This document shows, piece after piece, positions 1 through 13,514 of a stretch of 64,000 nucleotides of DNA. The notes under the pieces were generated by a model. It saw only the letters and a list, made by a program, of their open reading frames with translations. It did not search any database and was not told where the DNA came from. Positions within the stretch are counted from its first letter, which is position 1. Each line of letters opens with the position of its first letter. The position numbers were made by a program, and so were the translations under genes. Source of the DNA: Chromobotia macracanthus (lineage: Eukaryota; Chordata; Actinopteri; Cypriniformes; Botiidae); assembly GCA_036877525.1 (NCBI GenBank), contig JAZGTH010000005.1, forward strand, positions 9,110,501 to 9,174,500. Reading direction: 5' to 3'.

Positions 1-3000
1 AAAGGCCCTTCAAACCTTCCGGTGCCCAGTGCCCCTCACAAGACCATAACCTGTCACTGGCACAATAAAACCGTTCCCATTTCGACAGAGCCAAACATCA
101 GTAAATCATCACCACGCTGATGTTTATCCGAGCGATCAAACGTTACATATTCATATCCTCTTTGGATGATGACATAACACAAAGGTTCACATTTGCATAT
201 CACAGCGCATTCCTAAAAGTCGCTTCCTGTAAGGCGGCTCTGCGACTCAGAGACATGTCATCTCTCGTCTCTTTTTCATGACGAAGCACAGACACAGTTT
301 CCTCAGTTCTTGACAAATACTGTTCCCTCTCTCTCAACATTTCTTCTGCACTCATATACGGCTGAATGCCAGGGCGTGCCTTGCAGGGGAGAGCTGGCCC
401 ATTTCTCTATCTCACTTTCCCACAATCCTTTGCTCTGGTCTTCGGTTGACATCTCTTCTGTTGCCTGTCTCTTGTCTCTATCCTTCACTCCTATTCTTTT
501 GTTGTAGCTCTCTGTATCCTTTGTGACTCCTTTTTTTCATCTTCCAGCCTTGTGTTCCTTCTGTTTCCCTTTTGTGCCTGCTGCTCGCTCTCCCTCTTAT
601 GTTTACATTCACTTGCACTTCCTCAGAGAATTTGCTGTCTTTATTTATATATATTTTTTATTTACTCATTCATCCCACTAAAACTGTGCACTGGAGCTTA
701 AGAGAGAGAGAAAAGCTGTCAACAAAGAACTTCCACCTAGCCTGGCCTCTATTTAATTCTGCAGTCCGTTTACAGACACACAGCGCAATATTAGTGCACG
801 ATGCCTAAACTAGGTGCAGGATTAGCTCTGACAATGAAAGAAAAACAGAAGAGTCACAGTAATTATTAAAAAGGAAACATTTCCCCAGATAATAATACTT
901 TCCTTGGGGCAGAAAGGAGCAAGACTCTGGGAGCTAATGCATAAGATTATACATTCAAATATATCTGAATGTATAAGGGAAAATGTAAATTTTTAATACA
1001 GTTTATCTGAAGACATAGTTTATCTAAAAAATAATTTACTTACCCTCATGTCTTTTGAAAATAAAATATTTCTTGTATACAAAAGTTATTTACAGTGGAA
1101 TCCCAAATCTTCTCATTTCTGTGTAATGAAAGTGACCACAGCTGACAAGCAAAAATGTCATATTTTCAGAGAACAAAGACCTCAATTTCAGACTGTTCCT
1201 TACAGATATGGGTTCAAAAGATCTGGAATATAGTTTAAAAGTCATATGGACTATATGTGTAAATGATTTTATAATGCTTTTCTGGTTCTTTCTTGAGCTT
1301 GACCCTGGTCCCCATCCACTTTAACTGTATGGAAAAGAGCAGCTCATACATTCTGCCAAAAAACTATTTTAACCTTCCACAGAGCAAAGAAAGTCACACA
1401 GTTTTGAAACAACAGGATTGTGTATCATTATGTCAGAATTCACATTTTTAAAGTATACGTGTAAGTTTTTCACCATTTTAATTAACACTTTGTTTTGTCT
1501 AATAATCCTGCAGTGTGACAAATTCATTGTTAACAGTGCAAATTCCAGTTTCTCAAAAAATACAGGGCCATAAACAGTGAATAATTGCACAATTATAAAA
1601 GCAGATGTTGTTTAACCATTAAATTTTAAATAGAATATAACGTCACATCAACTTCCTGGAAGCATTTAATGTCATCTGCCCACTCTATAGAGGTGTGGTG
1701 ACATAAACATGATGCAGTGTTCAGCCAGACAGGGATGTAAAAAAATAGAGGACGATTCCCTCCTCTGCACAACTTATGGACATTATTAATTCTACCCACT
1801 CTGAAATTAAATCAGCACAAACAGAGGAGGAGGATGGTAGTCTGCAATGGCCTGTAATTTTAGTCTGGATAACACAAACACACACACACACAGACTGAAG
1901 AACTAAAGACTCCTCTGTCCGAAGACGATGTTTTTTTTACAGCACAAGCTGTCAGGACTAGTCATCCTCAGAGGTGCAATTCCTCACACACACAAACAAA
2001 ACTTTCCCAGAACATTGTGTGGTAAAAACAGCTCCACATAAAATGTTAGGGCAGTAACAGAGCACTTGTATAGATAGATACTGTAGTAACGACCAATGGA
2101 TACAAGTAACAATAAAAGAAACGCTCAAAACACACTTCACATTCTTCAATTATCAATGCATATGAATTTCAGAACAGCACTGCAGTTCCTTCAAATACAT
2201 ATCAATAAAATCTATATTTCTAAGAATTATATTATACCTCACAACGCTGTATTGATATTCTCATTCTAAGAATCAATGTTTTTACAGGAGATCATTTAAA
2301 GCAAGTGTGCTAGAAGGTGAGAAATACACTGTAGTATTGGGTCAACACAATCCCAATTGTTTTTAATAACCAGAATCCAACCCTAGCACTTAAGCAAAGC
2401 ATAAACAAGATCTTAATCACAGTTTGAATACACTGAACATAAAGATACACACTATTATTGCATTGTGACCAACACATTAATATAATATCATATTTCCAGG
2501 TCCCTGCTCATTCCATCCAACATCAGGAGTCTTTACAATACAGTACTACAACAAACAGCATTGCTTTTTCAGAAGAGAAATTAAAAGGTTAAGGCTTCTG
2601 TGCCACAATTCAGATCTAGTGCGATACTCTTTTAACCTCGTACACAGGCAGTGTTCCATGTCAGTACTCAGAGTGAAGAGAACAAATTATACCAGCTATA
2701 GTGATTCACACCCTTCCTCCGCCGGCCAATCACTTACGCTTATTCCCATGAGTCATAGGCTGTTATTCTTTTCAGCCTGTCAATCAGACCGCTGTCTGAT
2801 GCTGCATGTACCATCAGGGCCTTTTTTAACACTGGCAAGAATAAAATCCACAAACATATTTATTCGCTTTCAGAGACTTTACCAAATCGGCCTTATATAA
2901 CGAAGAACTCGTGCCTCCAGACACTGAGATCACATTGATAAATAGGATGAATTAAAAGAAGTTTTCTCAGCTGTGAATGACTGAATATTAAATCCACAGT

Positions 3001-3948
3001 TTTGGTTCAAAAACGCCGCAGGTGCAAATTCAATCAAAAGGATCTTGGAACCGTTTGGGGATAATTTCAATCATTAGATAAAACAATCAGCAGGTTCCCT
3101 CTCACTCATCTTTAATCGGGAAAAGCAATGCGAGATTCATTTTTTGCTTGTGTCACTAATTCAAATAAATCCACGATTTTCTATTTCAATCCTCGCTAAT
3201 TACAGTCGCGGTAATTAGCTCGGAATACAAACAGCACAGCCTGCGATATTTACCGAGCCACAGAAAGGAGAACAAAGGGACGTGTGGCATTTTTTGACAC
3301 TGGCACAGAGCCGCTCTGCCTTCTTAAGCTCTCAGGATGAATTCCTGGCCTATTTCTGTCCAGTCTGCTAGTCTTCTATTCAGCATTTCTGTTTCTTTTC
3401 CCATTTATCGCCACGCTTCGTCTTGGCTTTCCCTCACTCTATATATTCCCTTTTTGAGTCCCTTTCAGTACCCTCCCTCTCTTGTTCTCTATTTCTGGCT
3501 CTCAAGTTTAAATAAACACGGCAATCCATGTCAGCCCTCACTATCAACCTCTTATAGACTTCACCAATTCAATGGCCCTCTCTGATCTTCTCACTGTCAG
3601 ACAACAACATCACGTCAGAGCCCTTTTTGCAGTGGAAACAGAAAAATCCGTCCCTGTCTCACTCTGTGTGGATCATTATGGCTCCATTGACACGCAACAC
3701 CCAACCTACTGATGCACAGACCCACACAGACACTCAACACAGTCAGTCGCACTTAGCTTGATTAGCACTGCCTGTTCTAATTAGTGCAGGAAGAGAGGCA
3801 GTGATACACCTCCTGCCTCAGTTTATCTTGCTCAAATTGTAAACTGTGTGAAGCGTTTACAATCAAGTGCTGAAGATTAGAAAACTGATCCAGATGTTAT
3901 TCAGTAGGACCTGACTGTTACTTCAGTACATGAAATGTAACATCTATC

Positions 3949-4085
3949 TATGGCCAAACGAATGTGGACATCCCCTTCTAATTAACAAGCTTGGCTAGTT
4001 CAGCTACTCTCATTACTAACTGGTGCATAAAATTAAGAAAATAGCCTTTTGTGTGTGTGTGAGTCCACATTATTTTGGCCATGTA
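3949..4085. mobile_element. Short Tc1/mariner-like MITE
   Basis: About 137 bp bounded by inverted termini: TATGGCCAAACGAATGTGGAC on the left, and on the right the complement of GTCCACATTATTTTGGCCAT. The arms match at nearly every position, and both ends abut TA, as expected for a Tc1/mariner target duplication. The centre is unique and includes a short (GT)n run. It has no coding capacity, so it is a non-autonomous copy. Confidence 0.65.
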
Positions 4086-4616
4086 TATGTAGAGCTAGCT
4101 TTTATTTGTCAGTATCCCCAGGATTAAATCGAAGTTTATTTTCAAGCTATTCTGGTGTCACTTTTAAGGTCTATTAACTACACCCAAAAACCAGGAGCTT
4201 TAGGCTGCTCATTATTATCTGATGATAGAAACCAAGATGTAAACAGTTCAGTTTGCTACCTCCTCTATTCCTCAATCTTTATTTAAAGACGTGCGCTTGG
4301 AGAAATCGCTCTTTTATTGCAAGCGTGTCATCAGAGGAAATGGATGCTCACTAGTGGGAACGCAACCTTGGAGCAATAGAAGAAACAGATTCTGAAACAC
4401 ACAATTAAATATATTGTAGACTGTACATGGAACCTTGAACTTATAGCCCTTGGTTACCAACCATTTTCTTATGAGGGCACTGAAAGTATTTGATACACTA
4501 TCCTTCAGGCTTGTATAAACTCCTTCCCCATTTTTGGCTTTGCCCTTGTTACATACTTTAAAAACAATGCTAGCAGTTATAAAGAAAATTCCGGGGCTAC
4601 ATCTGATGAGATGCAT

Positions 4617-4957
4617 CCTAGCTACAGGGAACGCTTGGCAGAACGTTGGCTAACGTTTTATAAAAGTTCTCTCAACATTATCAAAAACGTTCTTCCTGTA
4701 ATATTTGTAAAAAAAATTTAACATTACACATCATAAATCAACAATGTTATTCTTAAGTAGTGAATAGAACGTTTTAAAAATGTTACAGAAATTAAAAAAT
4801 GTTTGAATAATATTATCATAATCAAGCAATAATGTTAATACTTCTAAGAACTGGATGTTTGGAATGGTCCTAAAACTTTCAAAACATTTTTAACGTTTTT
4901 GTTACTTAATGGAAACATTAGGAAAACATTCTTACAACCTAAAATTGTTAGCTGGGT
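4617..4957 (+). mobile_element. MITE family A, copy 1 (CCCAGCTAACA termini)
   Basis: A roughly 340 bp AT-rich non-coding element. The left end (CCTAGCTACAGGGAACG) and right end (AAATTGTTAGCTGGG) are degenerate forms of the inverted terminus CCCAGCTAACA. Internally it is alignable by eye to the reverse complement of 40683-40981, sharing for example TCTCTCAACATTATCAAAA, TGTTTGAATAAT, AAGCAATAATGT and ACATTCTTACAACCTAAAAT. It has no ORF and is a non-autonomous DNA transposon; the superfamily is not assigned. Confidence 0.75.
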
Positions 4958-5731
4958 ATGGAGCATGCTCAAATGCTCTGGTCTTCGAGCCTCTATTGAG
5001 TACAGTATGTTCAATGAGGCCTGGCTCCTCTAGGCTCAGCAGAGAGGCAAGCAGATTCCTGCTTGTACAAAAGGAAAGTCATTTGTTAGAATAAGGGATG
5101 CATGAAGGTGCTGTTTGCAGTTGGAGAGTCACAGAGCAGATGAACGTAAAATTCTGCTGAAATGACCGGCATTGAGAATAAATGAAAAGTAGCCAGCTAA
5201 AAGGACATGGAAGAACGCTTGGTGCAGAATACCAGCTAACACCCTCCAAAAATAGCAATAGAAAAACAATGTTATCCTGTAGGGATGACACAAATATGAA
5301 GTGCTGGTCAGGCAAACATCAAGTTGGTTTTTTAACATCAATGGAAAGAACATCAAATTTTATTTTTCACTCAAAAGTCAGTGGAAAGCAGATGCTTAAC
5401 CTAAATGCTGCCTGACCAGTGCCCACCTTCAAAACTAATTAACAAATTAATAAACAATATTATAAAAAATGAATAAACAATATTATATTTAGGTGTGAAA
5501 TCAAGTGTTAACAGAGTTGAGCACAAAACAGCAGTTGCAAAGCTGGGGAATTTTGGAAATATTCCAAGTTGGAATATTACAGTAATTTACAAGAATTAAT
5601 TACAAATTTGGGGTCTTATCATATGCAAACATAAATATATTCACTTCCTCGCCATATGACTCATCTTCATCTGTGTGCCATAATTCTCATATATTCCTGT
5701 GAATTCCTGTTAGGTTTCCAAAATTCTGCAA

Positions 5732-6068
5732 CCCTCCCAGAGGAAAATTTTATTTCTCAGAGGTTCATGGCTCATAGTTCTTTCATAGCTCAGGAGATTT
5801 GATGGCGATCTCAATTTTGTTTCGGGTACAGCTTTGTTTCTGAGACAACTTTGTGAACTTTGTCTCAGATGTAAAATGGCTCAGGAGAAATAATTATGAA
5901 TTTAAATATATTTGTTAATTGTTAAAATACATTAAAGAGTATGACGCTGTAAAAATGTAGATTTAGCTAAAATCATCTGGATTTGGGTAAATTTGCCCTC
6001 TATTTAATCTCATTGCTGTCTAGGAGAAATAACTAAGATATTAAAGAGATCTCAGCTGTGATTGTGTT
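5732..6068 (+). repeat. Dispersed repeat B, copy 1
   Basis: This segment aligns by eye, in the same orientation, with 7667-8146. The shared order is CCTCCCAGAGGAA, CTCAGGAGAT.TGATGG.GATCTCA, ACTTTGTCTCAGAT, AATTGTTAAAATACA, AATC.TCTGGATTTGG.TAAATT and AGGAGAAATAA.T.AGATATTAAAGAGATCTC. The second copy carries about 140 extra bases near its 3' end. No coding capacity is seen. It is probably a non-autonomous transposon; the family is not identified. Confidence 0.6.
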
Positions 6069-7078
6069 TTTTAAAAGTTGTGCATTTAAAATATATTTTC
6101 CCGGATCTCTACGCAAACTCATGAACTACAGCTGGCTGCACATGGACTGAGCCCAGCGACTACAGAACTATGATCACAGTCACAGCCCTGACACCAGCCC
6201 TGTGATACCACAGAGACATTAGTGCTACTGACTAAACTGCCCCCCAACATCATTTGATCCCAGCCAGTGAAAGAACACTGAATGCAGCCTATTGACTGAA
6301 CATGAGCAATAACACATTGTGCACAGAGCACAAGAGCGAGAGCCGCATCCCATGACAGCTCTCTTTCTGATTCACAGGAGGCTTTGTAGAACAATATACA
6401 CTCCTACATTCACAGGATTAGCACATTAGACGGAGGTATTGTTGAAGATGTTTTTGAATATATTTAAGTCTCAAAAGCAGAAATCCCCCTGTGTTCAGAT
6501 AAAGTAGACAACAAGCTCTAATCTCCAACAGACTTGCCTGAAATTTCCCTTCAGTGATTTAATACAATATTCAATGCCTCCATGACTCCATGATGTTAAG
6601 AATGGAAGAAAACACAGAATATGGAAAACAAAAATGTAGCATATTTTGTTATTATTTAAACATGGAGGAAAACTTGCAGTCAGGCCCGAGGTCTCCCTCA
6701 TAAAGATCTAAAATTCCATTGGCTGATGAGTTTAATTATTAGCACAGAGGTGCAATCGATTACGCCTAAAAACAAAGAAAAAACATGGCGTGCTGAGGTT
6801 TCTGAGGCCTTACAACTTCAACAATTATCCTCATGAATGCTACTTTGTTTAGCCAATTTGAATTGTTTACTTATTAAATGTGAAACATCTCGTTCAGCCA
6901 ATAAATTCTTGTTGAGGCAACGACAGAGCAAATTATCAATTAGCAACACAATAAACTCTCATTTGTTATCGTTCTATTTGCATATATAGTTTTACTATGA
7001 CTGTGAACTCAAAGCAATCTTTGAGTAAAAGAAAATCTTGCAAATATGAAACATTTTATACAGACCTCAACAGGTAAC

Positions 7079-7344
7079 ACATAATAACAACAAAAATTTT
7101 TTGGAAATGGTATTAGTTACAGTTTCTTTATAGGAACAAACTTTTTTAATTCTGTCACATTTTAAAAATGTTAAAATAATTAAACTTAAGAATAACGCTT
7201 TTGATTACATTAAAAAGATTTTGATTAGATTTTAGAAACATTAAAAAGTTCTACTAACGTTACTGCAAAAACATTTTAATAACATTGAGAGAACCTGTAG
7301 AGGACGTTAGCCAATGTTCTGAGAATGTTGCCTGTTAGCTGGGT
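7079..7344 (-). mobile_element. MITE family A, copy 2 (one end eroded)
   Basis: The right end is intact (GTTGCCTGTTAGCTGGG). Inside are the family blocks ACTAACGTTACTGCAAAAACA, TTTTAATAACATTGAGAGAAC and GACGTTAGCCAATGTTCTGAGAA, in the same orientation as the copy at 40.7 kb. The left terminus is no longer recognisable. There is no ORF. Confidence 0.65.
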
Positions 7345-7666
7345 AATGATCAACAGGAACAACAATATAAAGTCAGCACACAGCAAAACAATAATCCTGT
7401 AATAGTAACTGCATCATTTATTCATGCTAGGCACAGCCTTAACAAATCAGCAACACTGTTTTTCATGAAACTCTGTTAGGCTGGTTAGAACAATATTTGG
7501 AGGACTGTTGTTGGGGTAATATCATTTCAAGAACATTCTAAGTACGTTTTGCTGTCTGTGACACAAAAGTCCTGTGCTGGATAAAAACAAATTTTTAATT
7601 CATGAGCTGAAACTGGCAAAAGACGCACAGAGACAAAAACTGTGATGTTTTATTTTACTACATCAG

Positions 7667-8146
7667 TCCCTCCCAGAGGAAGATTTGATTGCTTTAAGGT
7701 TGCAATTTCAAAGCTCAGGAGATCTGATGGAGATCTCAGTTGCGTTTCATTTATGTATCAACTTTGTCTCAGATATGTTTCCTATAATTGCTTAGGAGAA
7801 TTTAAAAATAGAAACAAACGAGAAAATTGTTAAAATACAAAATGCATAAAAGAATGAATCTGTAAATTAATGTAAATTGAAGAGAAAATAATCTGGATTT
7901 GGATAAATTGAATGAGAAATGTTTGAGTTTATACTGAAATCTTCAATAATATTGACACTTGATTGCAGACTTGGCAAACATGAGCTCAGTGGGTGACATT
8001 GTTGAGATCTCTTCTGAAACTTGAATGGAAACATTTGTGAGATTTCTGTGTCTTTCTCAGGAGAAATATCTGAGACACAGATTTAATCTTGTTGTCTAGG
8101 AGAAATAATTGAGATATTAAAGAGATCTCCTCTGTGATTTTTCTTT
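7667..8146 (+). repeat. Dispersed repeat B, copy 2
   Basis: The partner of 5732-6068 (see that entry for the shared blocks), longer through extra sequence around 7935-8075 that includes GAGATTTCTGTGTCTTTCTCAGG. The two copies lie 1.6 kb apart with a family A MITE between them. Either independent insertions or a local duplication later interrupted would explain the arrangement. Confidence 0.6.
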
Positions 8147-9376
8147 CCTTTGGGCTATGCTGAACTGAAGGCACCATAAACACATGGTTTTAAGCTCAAA
8201 TGGTCGTTGCCCCGATTGTTCCTCTCATCATTCAGTTAAACACACTGCATGTGTATCTAATTAGCTACATGATCTCCACAGGATTTAATTATGCAGCAGC
8301 TCCGCAGGAGAAAACAGAGATATTTCGCTGTCTGTGGCACTGCAGCATAACTAAAACTGATGTGTGGCTTCTAGCTACTGGCATTGTGAGCAGAGGAAAG
8401 AAAAATAAATCAGGTGTGTCTGGAACACCAAATTAGGCCACTGCGATGACCCGATGAGAACAACATCCCCTGAAAACATTTTGTTCTATTGTTTTTCCAT
8501 TTTTTAGTTTTGGCAAATCTTAAAAAAGAAGCACTGCCTTGTGAGCTTGTTTATTTCACTGTAGTGCCCTCTCTTTTTCAGTATTTGTGTGTGTGTGTAG
8601 AGTGGGGTTTAAAAACACTTCTATTTTTGCATTTTTCAAAATTATTTTTCTTTTAATTGTAAATTGCGTTATCAACAAACATTTAAGTGAGAGCTGAACT
8701 GAAAACTTGGCATGAATTTCACACAGGAGTGTATTTGTGTACTGTGTGAATATAACAGGCTGTGTAAGTGTATGATCACCTATGTTTGTATGTGTGTGAT
8801 TGATTCTACTATGGGTTTGCACTGTGGGTGAATAAGTGTGATTATGTTCTCCTGCTGATCTCGGTCTTGTGTGTAGCACATGTGCACGCGAGCACCAGCT
8901 TCTCCTGGCAGTGTACACTGCTGATCGCTTCTAAAAAAGCAGCTCAGGGCACTTCCTACATATAACAAAACAGAGCAAACAGGAACATCTCCCAAGAATA
9001 TTGCTCTCACTTTTTCTCGCATTTATTTATTATTATCTCGCATTATTATTTATATTATTTATTATTTCACCGATTTTGTCCAAAGTGATTTACAAATGAG
9101 GGTAAATTGTCAAAAAAAACTTGTCGGTTGGTCGATAACTTTATAAGGAACAGCAACTGGCAACCATGTTTTAAATTAGACTGTAAAAATGCTAGCCTAA
9201 CTCTCACTGATGCGAGTGATTTAAATAAAAGATGATTTCTAAAAACCGTTTACTAAAGAAAACATCTGTTGAGATTCAGGAGTGTATTAACAAATTTTAG
9301 CTCATTAGAATTGAATATAAACAAGACACCACTACCAAATTTAAAGGTAGAGAAGTACCAAATCTACAAATATACA

Positions 9377-9569
9377 AATACATAGTTTGACAGGCAAGTA
9401 GTACATCCTGTCATTGCATTCGGACCAAATGCAATGATTGGGCGAACATTTTATGGTCCTGCGTCTTCCACAGAAGATATATTTTTTATACAAATATATT
9501 TAGACCACTGCTATCAGGATGTGAATAGATTTTCAACCAGTATAACAAAAAATGTTTCTGGGAAAGATT
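9377..9569 (+). repeat. Dispersed repeat C, short copy
   Basis: This aligns by eye with parts of 13825-14133. Shared blocks are CAAATACATAG, GACA.GCAAGTAG.ACATCC, TCATTGCATTCGGA, GGCGAACATTTTA, CTTCCACAGAAGATATA, ATTTAGACCACT, ATCAG.ATGTGAA and CATAACAAAAAATGTTTCT. No ORF is present. The copy at 13.8 kb is interrupted by about 110 bp of AT-rich DNA. Confidence 0.55.
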
Positions 9570-12500
9570 GGGTTTAGGTAGCAAACCATGGTAATTCAGA
9601 AGCTAGAGCCATTTCGTAAGTGTTGGGACATTCTCAGTAGATCAGGTTTCAAGCTACAAAGCTTTACACCATATTTGGCTTTGTTCAGAGAGAATCCACA
9701 TGTCACTTCTGAACTAATTGTAGCTGTAACAAATTAAAAATGAAGATGCAACTAAGTCCACAGTCTCTGGAGGCGAGAGTGTAAGACAGAAACTTTATCT
9801 AAAGAGACACTGTGTGGGCTGGCATGCTGAGATACTATTCCCCTGTGTCGCATTTGAAGACTGAACCTTGTGCTGGTTCTGCACAAAATACTAGCTTAAA
9901 GATGGCATGGTCAAGGGCAGCTGTCTCAATGAAACAGAGTTCTCTTAGTTATTCCATGTACAATTTCTCGGGAGGAAACAGCGTCTTGGTAAACTCCATT
10001 CCATTACATAGCGAGATGCCTACCTAGTCAAAATATTAAGGCATCAGGCACACTCCTGGCATGAAAGCTGTTCCTAAAGGTAGGGAGTATAATTATGCTG
10101 CCTTCTAAAATATCTTGTGGCCTAATTCTAATGCAGCATTGCATGTATCCTATACAGTATAAGCAATCCCAGAATTCAAAGTTACAAATATAGCACTAAA
10201 GTACCAAACAGAATACTTAATAGTTCAAATTACTTGGATTAAGCAACATTTGTTAATTTTTTATTTTTATGCTTATCAGGACATACAGTAACATTGCTTG
10301 CTTAGCAACACCCTAACATTTAACTCTATTTATATGTATTGCGAGCCGGATTGCAAGGTGTGCAGTTTGAGTGCCGCATTCCATGCAGAGCTGCAATCTA
10401 CATGGAACGTTTCAAACCGGAACGTTCCATTCCAGTTAGAATGCTGCATTGGAGCAGAGGTTTTAGTAAGTGTAGCAATAGCAAATTAGTTCAGTACAGG
10501 TACAGCACCCAGTCTCTCTGGCGTGAGGACTTCCTGTGTCCAGTGGTGGCGGTGCTGCGCAATGTGGCCCTGGATACAAAAGGGACTTCAATGAGTCACA
10601 GCCTCTATAAATCTTTATCAGGGCCAGACAGTGCGCCTGTGACCTCATTATGGACTGTAACGAGCATTATCGACACCGCTTGGGTCCAGAATTTATCTCT
10701 CTCTGTACCGCTGGTCTAAGCTCATAAACACATACAACGCCAGGGCTTTACAAAGACTGAAGAGTGTAAGTCAGTCTTTACTGGAACTCCACTGAGCCAG
10801 TAAAGCACTATGTCAAACCCTAACTGTGTGATGACCATTCATGAGTCCAGCACAAAAAGCCCAGCCCTGCTGTTGCGTTTTCTTTTGTCTGTGACTAATG
10901 ATAAAAACCCATTTATCCAAATGGCCTTTTCCCTTTAGAAACTGTGCAAGCTGGGCTAAAAATAAACATTGATTACATGAAGCATGGCGACACTCCAGCC
11001 AGTCTGAAATGGAAGAAACAGGAGGGTGCATGCAACATCTCCATTCCCCTTAGTTGCAAGCTATGTTTTACAGCATGCAGTATTCCAATAGGAAAAAGGG
11101 CCTTTGGGAGAGAAGGGCCTTTTTCTGCGTGAGATTTAAGATAATATTCATACAAAGATACAGTATCCAGTGATTGTCTTGTCTTGCAAGACCTGCACCT
11201 CAGCCCCAAGGCTGACGAGAGATGACCGAATCAACCTATCAGCGTTCCACTTGCTCTTCGGCCCAGAATGATGACCTTATCACCATGGAAACACTTTACA
11301 CACCTCTGAAAGAAGGGCTTTTTGTACCTGTAATTGCCCTGTGGATATGCACACCACAGCACACACAAACACGGCTTCACACATTATTCTAGTTCAGCTG
11401 TTCTCTCTCACACACACACTCACTCACAACACTGTCTTAATATAGAAAAACCATTTCCCTTGCCATGCATTTCTATCACATTTTCCCAAATGAGGTCTTG
11501 CATATCTAACAAGAAGCAACATCTGTGTAGCAAACGCTGCAGCTGAGTTTGAGTAATTGAGAGACGCATGAGAAATCAGAAATTATTTTTTTAAAAACCC
11601 ACACAAAAAGATAAAGTCAAATCAAGTAATTGCAGAAGTTGAAAGTGTGTTTTAATGTGTTTTATTTAAATATTGGTCCAGTCTGGGTGGCAGAATATAA
11701 AATGTATATTATAATTTATATTAAAACGAAAAGATTAAAATATAGGCACATCTTATTTGTGCTGCTGACAGATAACATAACATAAAATTTGGCTGGAAAT
11801 GATACCTTCCTCTATAAAACTGAAAAACAGTTCCTGGCTGTGATCTAAGGTCAACACTTACAAACGGGCGAGTGACTGTGAGTCACATAGCAATCTGTCA
11901 CTGGTCCCACAGGTCGAGCCTTTTTGTACAAATGTGTATCAGGAGGCTTTGATTGACAGCTCGTTCACAGTGGAAGAATAGAACAGCACACTGAAATAGA
12001 AAAGATGGCCCATTATGACCTCACCATGTCGAGTAATCAGATGCGTCATACCTATTCATACCATCAGATTTCTCAAACTGATTTATTTTAATTGCAACTA
12101 TTTAAAAAAATGCATCTTTTATTTAAATTTAATTAAGAACGATTACTGTAGGTAATGAAAGGGCTAGTCTAAAACAGTGATGGAAATCAGCCTATGTAAA
12201 TTATACAAAATGTTTATATTGTATCTGGATTTGAACCCAGGTCCTCTAGCATCTCATTATAAATAAGACAGGACTGCTACGAAGGCATCCTCAACAATAA
12301 AAATAAAAAATAAATCCTGCCTCTGTGAGAGACTCTCTAATCTAGACAAGAACTTGACAAGCAGTCGGTGCAAAATCAACTTTTCAAGGTCATTAAAAGC
12401 ATAAAATTAGATCTCCTGTCTTTCTTTTAAATGTTTCACTGGCGGCAGAGAGCAAAAGCCTTGTGTTAAACAAATCAATAACCACTCTGTAATGTCACTC

Positions 12501-13514
12501 ACTATACAGGCTCAGAAATCTCAGTGCAGAATAATTTTTAAAGCTTAAATATTCTAACACAAACTATTATCTGACATGCATTTCATTCACCAAGAGAAAG
12601 ATTTACCACCTACCAAAAAGTAACCAACCACAGTTAATTTTGATTTTACATGTTTATGTGTAGGGCTATCTGAAATGTATTTTACCACAATAAAAGACTA
12701 GCTTGAAAAAAATGTTCAGGAACTGTAGCACAGAACCACACCAAAGAATTTGGTGAACATGCAGAGACTACATAGACTAATCTCCCCATTCAAAATATTA
12801 AGTTTGGGCTATTTCTCAGACATAACTCATGGGTATCTAGCTGCCACTAAATGCCTAAAGCAAAACTATAAATATCTTTCAAAATCTCTGCCTTTAGTTT
12901 TGTAAAGTCAGCCAATCAGATTACAGCCAAATCGAGAAAGCACCTTCCAGTTTATTAAGCAATATGCATCAGACAGGGAACAGATTTTAAGCGGTCCACT
13001 GGCGTGCTGTCTAAAGCTGAGACTATTCTTCGCATTAGACCTACCCAGATAAAGCCAGTTGTGTGATCAGTCATGGAACCCTTGCACACAAGTCTGTGTG
13101 TGGGCAAAAACTTAAGCATGTCTGTGTATTCGGCCGTGGCTCATTCACTCTGCAGCCGAGCCCTCCCGTGTAATTGGAAAGCACCCATCTCTACACGGCC
13201 TGGCGGCCTGCCTACGGCCCATATAATTGAAAGTGTGCTGAGCGTCGTAAGTCCAGCATGGCTGTGGAAAACAGGCCTCTCGCAGCAGCTGTTCGTCTAT
13301 CTACGCCGTAATGACAAAGCACTGTGGACCTGGCTTGTGTGGAGGCCATTGCTCTTCCTTTGATATGTGGACTCATAAACTCAGCAGGCTAGAGTCATAT
13401 ATATACTTCTACTGCATGTGCACAGATTACACATTTATGTATACAGATAATGGGTCCTCATAATGCCGTACATACTAAACAGATTGCATAAACAAGGCTG
13501 ACAGTAATATCACA

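Noticed and set aside
8556..9022. Overlapping minus-strand open frames of 80-120 codons
   Set aside because: Codons are dominated by CA/GT-rich sequence (H-T runs), with no splice structure and no recognisable family.
11092..11127. Terminator-like hairpin AAAAAGGGCCTTT...AAGGGCCTTTTT
   Set aside because: A good inverted repeat with one mismatch, but rho-independent terminators are not relevant in a vertebrate intron and no other copy or function is apparent.
12222..12288. tRNA-like sequence on the minus strand with a box-B-like GGGTTCAAATCCAG
   Set aside because: The acceptor stem does not pair, the anticodon loop is short and the T stem is mismatched; at most an old tRNA-derived fragment.
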